A stretch of DNA of 64,000 nucleotides. Source: Sporomusaceae bacterium. GTDB lineage: Bacteria; Bacillota; Negativicutes; Sporomusales; UBA7701. Made by a program: the position numbers and the translations under genes. Positions 8,458-17,505 of this stretch are shown in pieces. The notes beneath the pieces are model-generated. The model saw only the letters and a program-made list of their open reading frames with translations. It did not search any database and was not told the DNA's origin. Position 1 is the stretch's first letter; every line of letters starts with the position of its first letter. The stretch covers positions 22,897 to 86,896 of the forward strand of contig JAVKTQ010000015.1 in assembly GCA_031460455.1 (NCBI GenBank). The letters run 5' to 3'.

Positions 8458-9594
8458 CTAGTTATAGCGGCCGTATTTTTCGACAGCGTCGAAAAACGCC
8501 TTGACGTTTTCATGCCTGGCGTTCATGGGCAGATTGCACCCCGACGAGTACATGAAGCCTTCACCGTTCTTGAAGGTGGTGATAAGCTTCTTGGCGTACT
8601 CGTCCAGCTCGCTGGCCGAAGCGACGGTGAACAGGGCGGCCGGCACGTCGCCCTTGATGGAGCAGTGCCCTTTCAGTATTTCGTGCGCCTTGAAGATATC
8701 GGTGGCGCCGTCAACTTCCAAGACAAACTTGCCTTTCGGCAGTTCGAGGAAAAACTCCAGGTTCTTGGTCCAGTCGGCATCACAGTGCAGGATAGGCACG
8801 ATGTTTTTCTCCGCCAGCTTCTCCACCAGGATTTTCATATATGGACCGACAAACCGGTCGAAGTGTTTCTTGGAGATGAATTGTCCCGCCCCGCGGACCG
8901 CCCCGACAAAAACCCGATTGTTGCCGAGCATTTTCGTCACCGCTTCGCAGCCGGCGATGGTAGCATTGTTCACTATCGGCAGCAGCTCGTCAAGCTGGTC
9001 GCCTATCTGGAACATATCTTTATAGAATTTGTCTATGGAGCGCATCATGGAAAAGTTATCAAAGGGAACCACGCCCATAATCGCTCCCCAGGTCAGGCTC
9101 TGTCCGCGGCGGAGGGTACGATCGATCTCATCCTGGCGCAGCCTCGCCATTTCTTTCTGGGCAGCCGTTACCTCCTCGCGGCTGACCTGATGAGCCCGTT
9201 CCAGGAATGTCAGCCGGTATTCCATGAACCCTTTGTCCTTGAGCAGCGCATAATCGTCTCTGGTCATGGCTTCGAACTCGATAATCTGATACTGCGCGTT
9301 GTCCTCGAGCTCCGTACCAGGCATTCTCAGGCGGCCGGGGCCGCACTTCTGACCGACGGGCGCGTAGCGGCCGTGGATCATATAAGCGTTGCTGTCCCAT
9401 ACCGGGAACGCTTCCCATACTTTTTCCGTGGCCTGCATTGCTTTTTCCCAGTCCCACATATACTCTTTGTTGGTGATCCCGGCAAACTGCCCGGCGTACT
9501 GCTCGATGATCGGCGCGCATACCACCCTGTCCACCGGCTCAAGGTTGATGGTCGCGACAATCCGTTCTTCGGCGGTCATGGTGTCTCTGGCCAT
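8458..9594 (-). CDS. UroD-superfamily corrinoid methyltransferase (MtaA/MtvB-like)
   Basis: Product of 378 residues of the uroporphyrinogen decarboxylase fold as used by cobamide-dependent methyltransferases. Such proteins move methyl groups between a substrate (e.g. methoxyaromatics or methylthiols) or coenzyme and a corrinoid protein. Visible support: the family N-terminus MTAEERIVATINLEPVDRV, and the zinc-type His/Cys positions in ILHCDADW and in YSSGCNLP near the C-terminus. It directly follows the corrinoid protein gene (stop and start adjacent) and forms with it and the pterin methyltransferase a three-component set like the MtvABC O-demethylase of Moorella. The substrate cannot be read from sequence. 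Confidence 0.8.
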   Translation of the reverse strand: MARDTMTAEERIVATINLEPVDRVVCAPIIEQYAGQFAGITNKEYMWDWEKAMQATEKVWEAFPVWDSNAYMIHGRYAPVGQKCGPGRLRMPGTELEDNAQYQIIEFEAMTRDDYALLKDKGFMEYRLTFLERAHQVSREEVTAAQKEMARLRQDEIDRTLRRGQSLTWGAIMGVVPFDNFSMMRSIDKFYKDMFQIGDQLDELLPIVNNATIAGCEAVTKMLGNNRVFVGAVRGAGQFISKKHFDRFVGPYMKILVEKLAEKNIVPILHCDADWTKNLEFFLELPKGKFVLEVDGATDIFKAHEILKGHCSIKGDVPAALFTVASASELDEYAKKLITTFKNGEGFMYSSGCNLPMNARHENVKAFFDAVEKYGRYN

Positions 9595-10224
9595 TTAGTT
9601 CACCCCCGCGATTTTCCTGCAGGCCTCCACTGCCTCGTAAGCGTTCTTGCACACACCGTCCGCGCCCACGTATTTCCCTACGTTGGCGTCCACCGGGCCG
9701 CCTCCTACCAGGACAATGGCGCCTTTGTCCGCCGCCTTGACTGCCGCCACCGTATCCCGCATGATGTCAAAAGCGGTCGTCAGCAGACAGCACATGCCGA
9801 CGACTTGCGGCTTGTGAGCCTTAACGGCCTCAACGAATGTTGCTATCGGCACATCTACCCCCAGGTCCACTACTTTGAAGCCGTTGCAGCTCAGGATCGT
9901 CGAAACGATATTTTTGCCAATGTCGTGAATGTCGTCCTTTACCGTACCCAGAACCATGGTACCGACGGTTTTCATCTCTCCACCCTCGGTAAGGGCGGAA
10001 TTAAGCAGCGCGGCCGCGCCGCCGAATACGTCGGCCGACATGATCAGCTCCGACAGGTAGTAGTCGCCGGCTTCGTACAGCTTGCCGACCCCTTCCATGC
10101 CTTTTTGCAGCTGGCCAAGTATTTCCATTGCCGGAACTCCCGCGGCAAGCTGGCTTTTTACCCCCTCCAGCACCGCATCTTCATCAAGCTCGGTCATGGC
10201 CTTGACAAGGTCGATTTTACTCAT
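9595..10224 (-). CDS. Methyltransferase cognate corrinoid protein
   Basis: Product of 209 residues: an N-terminal helical cap (B12-binding 2 domain, ~1-85) and a C-terminal Rossmann B12 domain with the cobalt-ligating motif D98-x-H100-x-x-G103 (DDIHDIGKN); His100 is the expected lower axial ligand. MtaC/MtbC/MtvC-type proteins shuttle the methyl group as methyl-Co(III) between the two methyltransferases encoded on either side. RBS AGGAGG lies before the ATG. The gene sits between both partner genes in one transcript, which fixes its role as carrier of this module. Confidence 0.93.
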   Translation of the reverse strand: MSKIDLVKAMTELDEDAVLEGVKSQLAAGVPAMEILGQLQKGMEGVGKLYEAGDYYLSELIMSADVFGGAAALLNSALTEGGEMKTVGTMVLGTVKDDIHDIGKNIVSTILSCNGFKVVDLGVDVPIATFVEAVKAHKPQVVGMCCLLTTAFDIMRDTVAAVKAADKGAIVLVGGGPVDANVGKYVGADGVCKNAYEAVEACRKIAGVN

Positions 10225-10275
10225 GCTATTGCCTCCTGTTAATTAATAATCGTTTTTAAACAAAGTAACGGAAAG

Positions 10276-11076
10276 CTATTCGTACAGCCCCTTACGATGG
10301 GCCTTGAGATATTTGGCGCAGTATTTGTCCTGTCCAAGGAGGGCCCGCGAGGCGTGAACAAGGCCCATCATCGCTTTGTCGGCGGGATTCAGTATATACC
10401 CGTCCATTCCCGCCGTCATTGTCTGCACTACAAATAGCCTGTTCAATACCCCCCGATTCGGCAGGCCGTAAGAAATGTTACTCAGGCCGCAGGTAAAATG
10501 CACCGCCGGGAATTTGTCTTTTATGAGTCTGATGGCGTCCAGTACTTCCAAGCCATGTCTGTCGTTTGTACTGAGCGGCTTGACAAGCGGGTCGAGATAA
10601 ATATCGTCCTGGGCTACTCCCGCTATTTCCAAGGCCTTGACCAACTCGGTGGCGATCCGCAGTCTATCCTCAGCCGAAGCCGGCATACCAGCATCTTCGA
10701 TACACAGGGCCACAACTTTGGCATTAAACTCCCGCACCAGCGGGGCAACCGCCTTAAAGCGTTTTTCTTCGGCGCTGATGGAGTTAATCATCGGTTTATA
10801 GCCGGGCTTCAACAGGCTTAGCCCCACTCTCAGTGCGCCTTCGTCCGGGCTGTCGATGCACAGCGGCGTATCAACCGCCTGCTGGATGGTCTCGACTAAC
10901 CACTGCATGATTTCCAGTTCCTGCCCCACCATATTCCCGCAGTTTACGTCAAGGTAATCTGCGCCGGCGTCCGCCTGCTGACGGGCCACTTCCTGAATAT
11001 ATCCGGCGTTTCGTGCTTCGACCGCTTCCCGTATTGCTTTGCGGCTTGTGTTGATGAGTTCTCCGATGATTAGCAT
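10276..11076 (-). CDS. Pterin-binding methyltransferase (methyl-THF:corrinoid protein, AcsE/MtvA/MtgA-like)
   Basis: Product of 266 residues with a TIM-barrel pterin-binding domain. The family start LIIGELINTSRK, the DYLDVNCGN strand, the LCIDSPD segment and the C-terminal TCGLSNISYGLPNR region are all visible and match AcsE-type folate methyltransferases. It should transfer the methyl group from the corrinoid protein to tetrahydrofolate, feeding the Wood-Ljungdahl pathway. It is the first gene of the module, ~50 bp behind the sigma-54 promoter. It could be AcsE itself, but being separated from CODH/ACS and joined to a UroD-type enzyme argues for a dedicated substrate-demethylation module. 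Confidence 0.85.
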   Translation of the reverse strand: MLIIGELINTSRKAIREAVEARNAGYIQEVARQQADAGADYLDVNCGNMVGQELEIMQWLVETIQQAVDTPLCIDSPDEGALRVGLSLLKPGYKPMINSISAEEKRFKAVAPLVREFNAKVVALCIEDAGMPASAEDRLRIATELVKALEIAGVAQDDIYLDPLVKPLSTNDRHGLEVLDAIRLIKDKFPAVHFTCGLSNISYGLPNRGVLNRLFVVQTMTAGMDGYILNPADKAMMGLVHASRALLGQDKYCAKYLKAHRKGLYE

Positions 11077-11137
11077 CCAATCCCTCCCTTATGAATACAA
11101 GAGCCCCCGGCCCTTGTGCCAGGCAAATATCTGTGTA

Positions 11138-11152
11138 GCAATATCAGTGCCA
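11138..11152 (-). promoter_or_regulatory. Sigma-54 (-24/-12) promoter of the methyltransferase operon
   Basis: Minus strand reads TGGCAC-TGATA-TTGC, a near-perfect RpoN promoter with exact spacing. The predicted start of transcription is near 11126, giving a ~50-base leader before the first gene. A divergent RpoN activator gene and an upstream palindrome support it. Confidence 0.88.
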
Positions 11153-11268
11153 AAAGCCCTCGGCGTCAGGAAAAACCGTATTATCAGCATTTTGTTGCCT
11201 TCCGTCAGCGGATACCTGCTGATTTTGGTACCTTTGCGGCGACACCCTCGCTGATTGAACGCCGCCAT

Positions 11269-11288
11269 ATGTACCGCTGATGGTACAT
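11269..11288. promoter_or_regulatory. Upstream activator palindrome ATGTACC-N6-GGTACAT
   Basis: A perfect 7+7 inverted repeat lies about 120 bp upstream of the -24 element and about 140 bp before the divergent activator gene. The same palindrome occurs at 26276-26295 and 26383-26402 beside the second RpoN activator. The intergenic stretch 11077-11429 holds this site, the RpoN promoter and a TATAAT-like hexamer (11368-11373) in front of the activator; nothing else is recognised there. Confidence 0.75.
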
Positions 11289-11429
11289 TGGACAAAATAT
11301 CATACCAAAAATATTCCATTTATGTTTCTCTATGTAACCTTAGGCGGCAGGAATTATCCCGAACAAGTATAATTAAGTATTTTCAGACTCTTTGCATTTT
11401 TCCCAAAGCCATTACGAGGAGATGACAAG

Positions 11430-12824
11430 ATGGCTAACGATAAAAGAACCAAAAAGGACAATACCTTGAATCTCTCCGAGTTGTTCGACAAGTTTCCCAA
11501 TCCTATCTTTGTAACCGATGCGCAGGGAAATGTCTTGATCTCCAACTCCACCGCCGCCATGACATTAGGGATATCCCAGGATCAATTCCTACAAGGCAAT
11601 GTTAAGGACATGGTCCAAAAGAAATATTACACCAGGTCGTACGCTATAGAAGCAGTCGAGAAAAAGTGCGCTATCGGCGGTCCGCTGATTACCGCCCGCG
11701 GTATTACCATGATGTCGTCCAGTACACCGGTGCTTGACGACGACGGCGAAGTAATTCTGGTTGTTACGACAGGCTACCCCAAGGGTATAAACCCTAAACA
11801 TACCAACGACGATTATATATGCAGGCGCAAACGCGAAATGGAATATCTGCGCAGCCGCGTCCTCGACAAAACCGATATTGTTGCCGAAAGCTCGGCAATG
11901 CGACAAATTCTCCTTATGGCCCACAAGATTGCCCAGACCGAGAGCCCTGTACTGTTAACAGGCGAATCCGGTTCCGGCAAGGAAGTGCTGGCCAACTATA
12001 TCCACCGGCATAGCACAAGATCACAGGAGGCATTCCTTGCCGTCAATTGCGCGACTTTTCCCGAACAATTGGTCGAATCCGAATTGTTCGGTTACGAAAA
12101 AGGCGCTTTCACCGGGGCCAACACCGAAGGAAAAATGGGCCTGTTTGAAGCGGCTCACCGCGGCACGTTATTTCTTGACGAAATCGCCGAGCTGCCTCTT
12201 GCCCTGCAGTCGAAACTGCTCAGGGTACTGGAAACAGGCGAGGTTCGGCGTATCGGCAGCAACGTCGACCGCATAATCGATTTCCGCCTGATTGCCGCCA
12301 CCAATAAAGACCTTGAGCAAATGACTGAACAGGGAGCTTTTCGCAGAGATCTGTATTACCGGCTGAATGTTATTCCGCTACGCCTGCCGCCGCTTAGAGA
12401 GCGTCCGGAGGATATCCTCGCGCTTTCGGCCAAATTCCTGGCTCACTTCAACAAAAAGTACGATGTTAACGTTGAGCTCGACCCGCAAACTTTGGATATC
12501 TTCCTCAAACAGAACTGGCCCGGAAATGTGCGTGAACTCCGGAACCTGATCGAGCGCAAGGTTATCTGCAGCCTGCACGACTACCCGTCCTACTGCCTTG
12601 AGATGGCAGTATCCGATACGCAAGATCGCTCCCATTCGGTCGATATCTTCAAGCAACTTGGTCTCAGCGGCACGTTGCGGGAAGTCTTATCGGCGGTCGA
12701 ACAGAAATATATCCATAACGTTCTCAAAGCGTGCGGGGGGCGCATCGGCGAGGCCGCGAACCAACTGGGGATCTACCGGACGATCCTTTACCGGAAGCTA
12801 AAGTCCTACGAACAAAATAAGTAA
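11430..12824 (+). CDS. Sigma-54-dependent transcriptional activator with PAS sensor
   Basis: Product of 464 residues: PAS domain (~15-115), a linker rich in basic residues, AAA+ domain with Walker A GESGSGKE (178-185), the sigma-54-contacting GAFTGA (225-230), Walker B TLFLDE (246-251), and a Fis-type HTH at the C-terminus (GEAANQLGIYRTILYRKLK). It is divergent from the methyltransferase operon and is the obvious activator of its RpoN promoter; the PAS domain presumably senses the substrate. It is a close paralogue of the activator at 26414-27829, most strikingly in the HTH. RBS GAGGAG is eight bases before the ATG. Confidence 0.93.
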   Translation: MANDKRTKKDNTLNLSELFDKFPNPIFVTDAQGNVLISNSTAAMTLGISQDQFLQGNVKDMVQKKYYTRSYAIEAVEKKCAIGGPLITARGITMMSSSTPVLDDDGEVILVVTTGYPKGINPKHTNDDYICRRKREMEYLRSRVLDKTDIVAESSAMRQILLMAHKIAQTESPVLLTGESGSGKEVLANYIHRHSTRSQEAFLAVNCATFPEQLVESELFGYEKGAFTGANTEGKMGLFEAAHRGTLFLDEIAELPLALQSKLLRVLETGEVRRIGSNVDRIIDFRLIAATNKDLEQMTEQGAFRRDLYYRLNVIPLRLPPLRERPEDILALSAKFLAHFNKKYDVNVELDPQTLDIFLKQNWPGNVRELRNLIERKVICSLHDYPSYCLEMAVSDTQDRSHSVDIFKQLGLSGTLREVLSAVEQKYIHNVLKACGGRIGEAANQLGIYRTILYRKLKSYEQNK

Positions 12825-12830
12825 TCGCTG

Positions 12831-12868
12831 CAAGGATGTATCGCCCGCGATATATCCTTGTATTTTTT
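12831..12868 (+). terminator. Intrinsic terminator after the sigma-54 activator
   Basis: A 14-bp stem with one mismatch (CAAGGATGTATCGC / GCGATATATCCTTG) is followed by TATTTTTT. It lies seven bases after the activator stop and separates it from the convergent MFS gene. Confidence 0.85.
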
Positions 12869-12875
12869 ATCCCGA

Positions 12876-14144
12876 CTACACCTTGCGGATCCAGAGGGCG
12901 ATCATCGCCAGCATGCCGATCAGGGCGAACACCGACATAACCATTAGCCCGCCGGTATAACTGCCGGTGACCTGGATGAAATAACCGATGATCATCGGCG
13001 TAAGAGCTCCCGCGGCGCTGCCTAACGCACTTTCCATTCCGGCACCCGCGCCCAGGGCGGCAGGTGGAACAACCTTCTGGATTATCGCCCAATGTCCCGG
13101 CAGCCCGATCATCAGCGCCGTAACGGCGAGGATGAGCCAAAGCGCGGCTTCAATCTGCCCGGTGGAGTGGGCAGCCCCATAAACGCCGACCGCGGCCCCA
13201 AGCATGTGTATAACACCCAGCGTCGCTTTGCGGGGAATCTTATCTGTCAGCCACCCGGCGGCGAGGCCCCCGATCATCGATACTGCGTAAGGAGCATTGG
13301 CCCAGTAGCCCATGCTTTTCCAGGAAAAGCCCATCGCCTGTTTCAGGAAGGACGGAATCCAGGTCAACAGTCCGAAAAAGACGGCGCAGCTGAAGATATA
13401 GAAGATTACGCACAACCAGTAATCGACATTGAAAAGAAAGCTTTTCCAGAGCTGCCACATTGATGTCCCCTGGTCGGGCTTCTGCTGCGCCAGCTTCTCT
13501 TCTTCGGCCTGCAAACCGCTCTCGATATAGGCGAGTTCCTGCTGGTTTATCCTTTTGCTCTGCCGGGGATAGTCGGTGATGAAGAACCATACGAGAATGA
13601 GCGGTATGAAGCCTAAAGCCGCCAGAACAAAGAAGCTCGACCGCCACCCCCAGGTGCCGATAACCCATACCAGGAATGGCATGGCAATCGCCGTTCCCGC
13701 TGTCAGACCTACAAGCCAGACTGAATTGGCCCTGGCCCGCTCCTGGGGCGGGAACCAATTCTTCACAACCTTCATCTGCATTGGCCAGTGCATGCCTTCG
13801 CCGATGCCGAGAATAAAGCGGGCAGCAATCATGCCGGCGAAAGCCGACACCAGACCGCCGTAAAAACAGGAACCAATCCAGAAAAGGACCGCCAGGGTCA
13901 TCGCTTTGCGCGGCCCGATCCTGTCGCCTAGCGGGCTCAGCAAGAACTGCGACAGCGCATAGGTCGCCATGAATACCGACATAAGCGACCCCATTGCAAC
14001 CGGATCGCCCTTAATGCCCATGTCGGTCAAAAACTTTTCGTCAGCGACCAAAATTGCTACATTGACCCGGTCGAGGTACGCGACCACCAATGTCACGAAC
14101 AGGATTAGGATGACCACAATCCGTTGCCTGGTGGGTTTTTCCAC
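12876..14144 (-). CDS. MFS transporter, anion:cation symporter (ACS)-like
   Basis: Product of 422 residues with about twelve membrane segments. The first loop motif GDRIGPRKAM (motif A) and the ARFILGIGEGMHWPMQMKVVKNWFPPQERARA segment between helices 4 and 5 are typical for the ACS family, which imports organic anions such as aromatic acids, hexuronates or phthalate-like acids. Start is GTG at 14144 behind GAGAGGAG. It sits beside the O-demethylase-like module and could import its (aromatic) substrate; this is inference from position only, since it is on a separate transcript. Confidence 0.85.
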   Translation of the reverse strand: MEKPTRQRIVVILILFVTLVVAYLDRVNVAILVADEKFLTDMGIKGDPVAMGSLMSVFMATYALSQFLLSPLGDRIGPRKAMTLAVLFWIGSCFYGGLVSAFAGMIAARFILGIGEGMHWPMQMKVVKNWFPPQERARANSVWLVGLTAGTAIAMPFLVWVIGTWGWRSSFFVLAALGFIPLILVWFFITDYPRQSKRINQQELAYIESGLQAEEEKLAQQKPDQGTSMWQLWKSFLFNVDYWLCVIFYIFSCAVFFGLLTWIPSFLKQAMGFSWKSMGYWANAPYAVSMIGGLAAGWLTDKIPRKATLGVIHMLGAAVGVYGAAHSTGQIEAALWLILAVTALMIGLPGHWAIIQKVVPPAALGAGAGMESALGSAAGALTPMIIGYFIQVTGSYTGGLMVMSVFALIGMLAMIALWIRKV

Positions 14145-14185
14145 TCTATATGCTCCTCTCTAAGCCCGTTTTGCCGACCGCTTAT

Positions 14186-15001
14186 CTAAGCAATCTCGGC
14201 TACTCTTTCAATATCTGCGGCCGAATTCGCCAAATCCTGCATGGTAGCTCTGATCTGATCGGTAGCAAGCAGCTGGTTGCCGCCAAGCTCGGCCGCTTGG
14301 GAGACAATCTCGACAACGACACGGATCTCCGCCTGGATGTTCTGCAAAATTTCCCTGATATCGCGCACCGATTGGGAACTGTTGTCTGCCATCTTGCGTA
14401 TCTCCTCGGCGACAACGGCGAACCCCCGTCCGTGTTCACCGGCCCGGGCGGCCTCGATTGCCGCATTGAGTCCCAAAAGGTTTGAATTGCTGGCCACATC
14501 GCTGACAAACCGGAGAATGTCGTTGGTCTTGTTGATCTCGCCCAGCACCGACTCACCCGAGGATTTCGCCTTTGTAAGGTTGCCTGCAAGCTTCTCGGCC
14601 GCTTTCGACAGCTCGTCGGTCGTCGCCGCCATCTCCTCGGAGGTCGCCGCCATTGCCTGGGCTGTAGTATGGAGCTGCTCCTGTACCTTGAGGGTGGTCG
14701 CAGTGCCTATAACCCCGGAGATTGTCCCGTCCTCTTCGATTATCGGGTAACAGATGGCTTTGAGGGGAACGCCGTACACCCGCGCCGGGATAATGCCGGT
14801 TGCTATTTTGCGGGTTTCAATGGCGTTTTTTGCCAGGCCGCCTGGCGCCGGTTCCCCGATCGTCACGTTTGCCGGAAAAGTTTTCGCGTCGGCATACTTA
14901 AGAATGATAGCTTCGGCGTCGCAGAGCAGCACACTGCAGTCCCACGCGCTCACGTCCCGGATTATTTCCATTACACCGCTCAGCGCTCTCAGCTTCTCCA
15001 C
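14186..15001 (-). CDS. Soluble methyl-accepting chemotaxis protein
   Basis: Product of 271 residues without membrane segments. Residues ~1-105 form a small sensor region ([20 protein letters not shown]...GVIGTATTL), and ~110-271 an MCP signalling coil with the hairpin tip [28 protein letters not shown]. The signalling part is short. The start is GTG at 15001, chosen because GGAGG lies eight bases upstream; the open frame before it overlaps the upstream gene. It follows the 275-residue unknown gene by 22 bp, forming a two-gene unit. Its cytoplasmic location suggests sensing of an internal metabolic or redox signal. Confidence 0.85.
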   Translation of the reverse strand: MEKLRALSGVMEIIRDVSAWDCSVLLCDAEAIILKYADAKTFPANVTIGEPAPGGLAKNAIETRKIATGIIPARVYGVPLKAICYPIIEEDGTISGVIGTATTLKVQEQLHTTAQAMAATSEEMAATTDELSKAAEKLAGNLTKAKSSGESVLGEINKTNDILRFVSDVASNSNLLGLNAAIEAARAGEHGRGFAVVAEEIRKMADNSSQSVRDIREILQNIQAEIRVVVEIVSQAAELGGNQLLATDQIRATMQDLANSAADIERVAEIA

Positions 15002-15023
15002 AGCAATTTCCTCCGCATCAACA

Positions 15024-15851
15024 TCATTTATAATTATTGCTCGCCTCAGGAAGACGTATGGCGGATTGCCTTCGCAGACGGTCAATCTCGGTCTGCAGCC
15101 AGGCGACCTTCTCCGTGGCGCTTCTTCCATGGTCGACTAACACATAAGGGTTCGGCATCCTGTTCCGGCTTATTGCCGGTATGCTTCCGATAACAACCTT
15201 ATTCAAAGAACTGCAAGCGGCCCGTTCGCGGAGAAACCGCGAAGCCTCAGCCTGTGATGCAAAAAGCGGTACAATGTGGTCGCCGCTGACCCACGCGGCC
15301 CACCATCTTTTTTTATACGGCGCGATCAGATAATCCGGTTCGTCATCCGTCTCTATTTCACCAGGCGTCTGAAGATGCTCCCCGTACCCCAGTTCATTCA
15401 TCACCGCTTCATAGTTCACCTTAGGCAGCGGCGATGTCATAAATCGGTAGTAATCGGCCAGCGTTTTCTGCCAAGAAGAAGCATAAAGAAGAAACGGTGA
15501 ACTTCCCAGGGCCATTTCCAGACCGGTCACGACCATTTCCAGCAGTTGAATGCTATTTATCGAATATTTAAAGGATATTTTCCAATACCTCAGAAATTTG
15601 CCGTTCTCTTCGTCGTAGTTAAAATCTGCTTTTGCGATTATTTCCCTTACCCCGTCAGTATTATTAAAAATCTCACAGCCGATTTTAACTGTGCCCGTCT
15701 GCTCGTCATCGCCTGCGGCAACCGCTAAAAAAATCGCGTCAGGGATATGGCGTCCGCGAATTACGGATTGGCCGCGCGAAAAATAAATGCGCTCTTTTGT
15801 CAGCAGGTCGATCATTTCCCGGAGCTTATAATGCCGGTATTTGACGAGCAC
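15024..15851 (-). CDS. Unknown protein paired with a soluble chemoreceptor
   Basis: Product of 275 residues that I do not recognise. It is soluble, with a basic N-terminus, a central beta-rich part ([32 protein letters not shown]), a tryptophan-rich [18 protein letters not shown] patch and a C-terminal coiled helix ([16 protein letters not shown]). Start is GTG behind GGGGGG. It is the first gene of a two-gene unit with the MCP. A role as ligand-binding or adaptor partner for the receptor is possible but unsupported by any motif. Confidence 0.6.
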   Translation of the reverse strand: MLVKYRHYKLREMIDLLTKERIYFSRGQSVIRGRHIPDAIFLAVAAGDDEQTGTVKIGCEIFNNTDGVREIIAKADFNYDEENGKFLRYWKISFKYSINSIQLLEMVVTGLEMALGSSPFLLYASSWQKTLADYYRFMTSPLPKVNYEAVMNELGYGEHLQTPGEIETDDEPDYLIAPYKKRWWAAWVSGDHIVPLFASQAEASRFLRERAACSSLNKVVIGSIPAISRNRMPNPYVLVDHGRSATEKVAWLQTEIDRLRRQSAIRLPEASNNYK

Positions 15852-15905
15852 GAGTTACCCCCCCATGCCAGGTACCCGGAATAATGGCGAAAGCATCTCA
15901 AGAAT

Positions 15906-15945
15906 TCCGATAGAAGCCCGAATAATTATCCGGGCTTCTATCGGA
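15906..15945. terminator. Bidirectional-looking hairpin downstream of the SLH porin
   Basis: A 15-bp perfect stem (core CCGATAGAAGCCCG) with a 10-base A/T loop lies ~20 bp after the porin stop codon. No T-run follows on either strand, so it may act as an RNA 3'-end stabiliser or factor-assisted terminator. Confidence 0.6.
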
Positions 15946-15966
15946 TTCCGAACTACTGTCGTGATT

Positions 15967-17397
15967 TTAGAAGTAGCAATCGACCTTGACCATATAGGTG
16001 TTATCAAGGCTGTTCGAGGTCAGGCTGGGGGTCATGGCGCGGTTTTTGACCTTAATATCCTGGTATTCGAAGGATAGGACGACGTTTTTGTCCATGACCG
16101 TCTGATACACCAGATAAAGGGCTTTTACGTTATCGGTGCCATGCATGTACGTGTTGAAGGGAGTGGCGGCGTAGGAGACGGCGACCGTATCGAAGCCGCC
16201 GGCGCCGGAGGGGATGGTTCCGGGATCGATGCTGCGATACCCCACCATCCAGGCGCTGGCGCCCCTCACGGTCGGACGGACAAGCAGGAACGATGTCTGG
16301 TAGTAGGCGGCCGTTGCGCCCGGGCCGTTGCCGTTCGACAGCTGGATGGCCCAGCCTTTGGGGCTGCCAGCAACGCCGACGGGTTTGCTCAGGGTTGTGC
16401 CGACAAAGTCGCCCAACAGGGTCAGGCCGCTAAATTTGTACTTGAAAGACAGGTCATAACCGTGGGAAGTCGAGAAAGAGCCGCTCTCGGCCAGCATACC
16501 GGTGGTAGCCGCATTGCTGGTGCCGGGGATATCGGCCCAGTAGTAGCCGAGGCCCATCTTGAAGTCTTTCGACACATCGTAGGCAAACTGGGCGGTCGTC
16601 AGCTGATTCGGGGATTTGATGGCGCCAACGGCAGTGGAGTCTTTGATGTTGCCGGTGAAGCCGATGAACTTGGTGTCGCCGAAAGTCTTGTACAAGGTGA
16701 CGCCGTCGACGCCGAGCGGTTTCCCGAGAAGGCCGTTGCCGATGAAGTCGAGGGGCGTGCGGCCCAGCCGGAAAGTGTCGAGCCCGAGAAAGCCCTTGGA
16801 AGTCAGGTTGAAAGTGTCGATATAGACGGTGGACCCGAAAGGTTCAGTTGCAACCGAATTGTTGCCGAATTTGTTGCCGTAGTTGGTGGCCAGGCGGCCC
16901 TGAACGGTGGCATTTTCGTTGATGTTGCCGCTGAATTTGAGGCGCAGCCGCCAGTCGGTGGTGTCCGCCCCGCCGAGTTTGGTGGCGTTGGGATACTTGG
17001 GATCGTTGGCGAAATAGCGGAAGCGGAGGTCGCCGCCGACAAGCCAGGTGCTGGTCTTGGCTTCCACCTTGGCCATGCGGGCGCCCATGCGGTTGAGCTC
17101 GGCCGCGAACTCGGCCGACAGCTTGTCGATAAGCTTTTTCTGAGCTTCGTCGGCTTTGTCGAAGCGGTCGATGGCCTTAACGGTGGCGATGGCAAACTCG
17201 TAGCGGTTCATGAGCTTGTCGCCGCGGAAAGTGCCGTCGCCGTAGCCTTCGATTACTCCGGCTTTGGCCAGCGTGGCTACCGCGTCATAGGCCCAGTGCT
17301 TGGCAGGTACGTCGTTGAAAGTCTGGGCGGCAAACGCGGTAGTCGAGAGCGCGAAGGTAAATAGGGCAATAAGAACGATTGTCCACAGTTTTCTCAC
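15967..17397 (-). CDS. SLH-domain outer-membrane porin (OmpM-like)
   Basis: Product of 476 residues. A signal peptide (residues 1-24, ending AFAA) is followed by one SLH domain (FNDVPAKHWAYDAVATLAKAGVIEGYGDGTF, ~27-85), a coiled-coil spacer (KLIDKLSAEFAAELNRMGARM) and a long beta-barrel region with alternating hydrophobic residues ending in an aromatic residue (VDCYF), typical for outer-membrane barrels. SLH-porins anchor the outer membrane to polyamine-modified peptidoglycan in Negativicutes, so this gene supports a diderm cell envelope. GTG start behind AGGAGGG. It may be the last gene of the acyl-CoA operon or separately transcribed; substrate passage across the outer membrane would fit. 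Confidence 0.88.
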   Translation of the reverse strand: MRKLWTIVLIALFTFALSTTAFAAQTFNDVPAKHWAYDAVATLAKAGVIEGYGDGTFRGDKLMNRYEFAIATVKAIDRFDKADEAQKKLIDKLSAEFAAELNRMGARMAKVEAKTSTWLVGGDLRFRYFANDPKYPNATKLGGADTTDWRLRLKFSGNINENATVQGRLATNYGNKFGNNSVATEPFGSTVYIDTFNLTSKGFLGLDTFRLGRTPLDFIGNGLLGKPLGVDGVTLYKTFGDTKFIGFTGNIKDSTAVGAIKSPNQLTTAQFAYDVSKDFKMGLGYYWADIPGTSNAATTGMLAESGSFSTSHGYDLSFKYKFSGLTLLGDFVGTTLSKPVGVAGSPKGWAIQLSNGNGPGATAAYYQTSFLLVRPTVRGASAWMVGYRSIDPGTIPSGAGGFDTVAVSYAATPFNTYMHGTDNVKALYLVYQTVMDKNVVLSFEYQDIKVKNRAMTPSLTSNSLDNTYMVKVDCYF

Positions 17398-17505
17398 GTT
17401 TTTCCCTCCTGATATAGAGTAACGGTTGCTTTCCGACTAACTAATCTCCCGGCCGGCATCCCCCCTAGTAGCTTTTGCGCCTCCGAGCCCTAGTTTCCAA
17501 GTTTC

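Noticed and set aside
8440..10242. 600-codon plus-strand open frame opposite the methyltransferase module
   Set aside because: Antisense of two well-recognised genes; composition (His/Arg/Leu-rich) is typical for frame shadows.
11221..11235. TTGGTACC-like half-site as further activator site near the methyltransferase operon
   Set aside because: Only one half of the palindrome; the other arm does not match.
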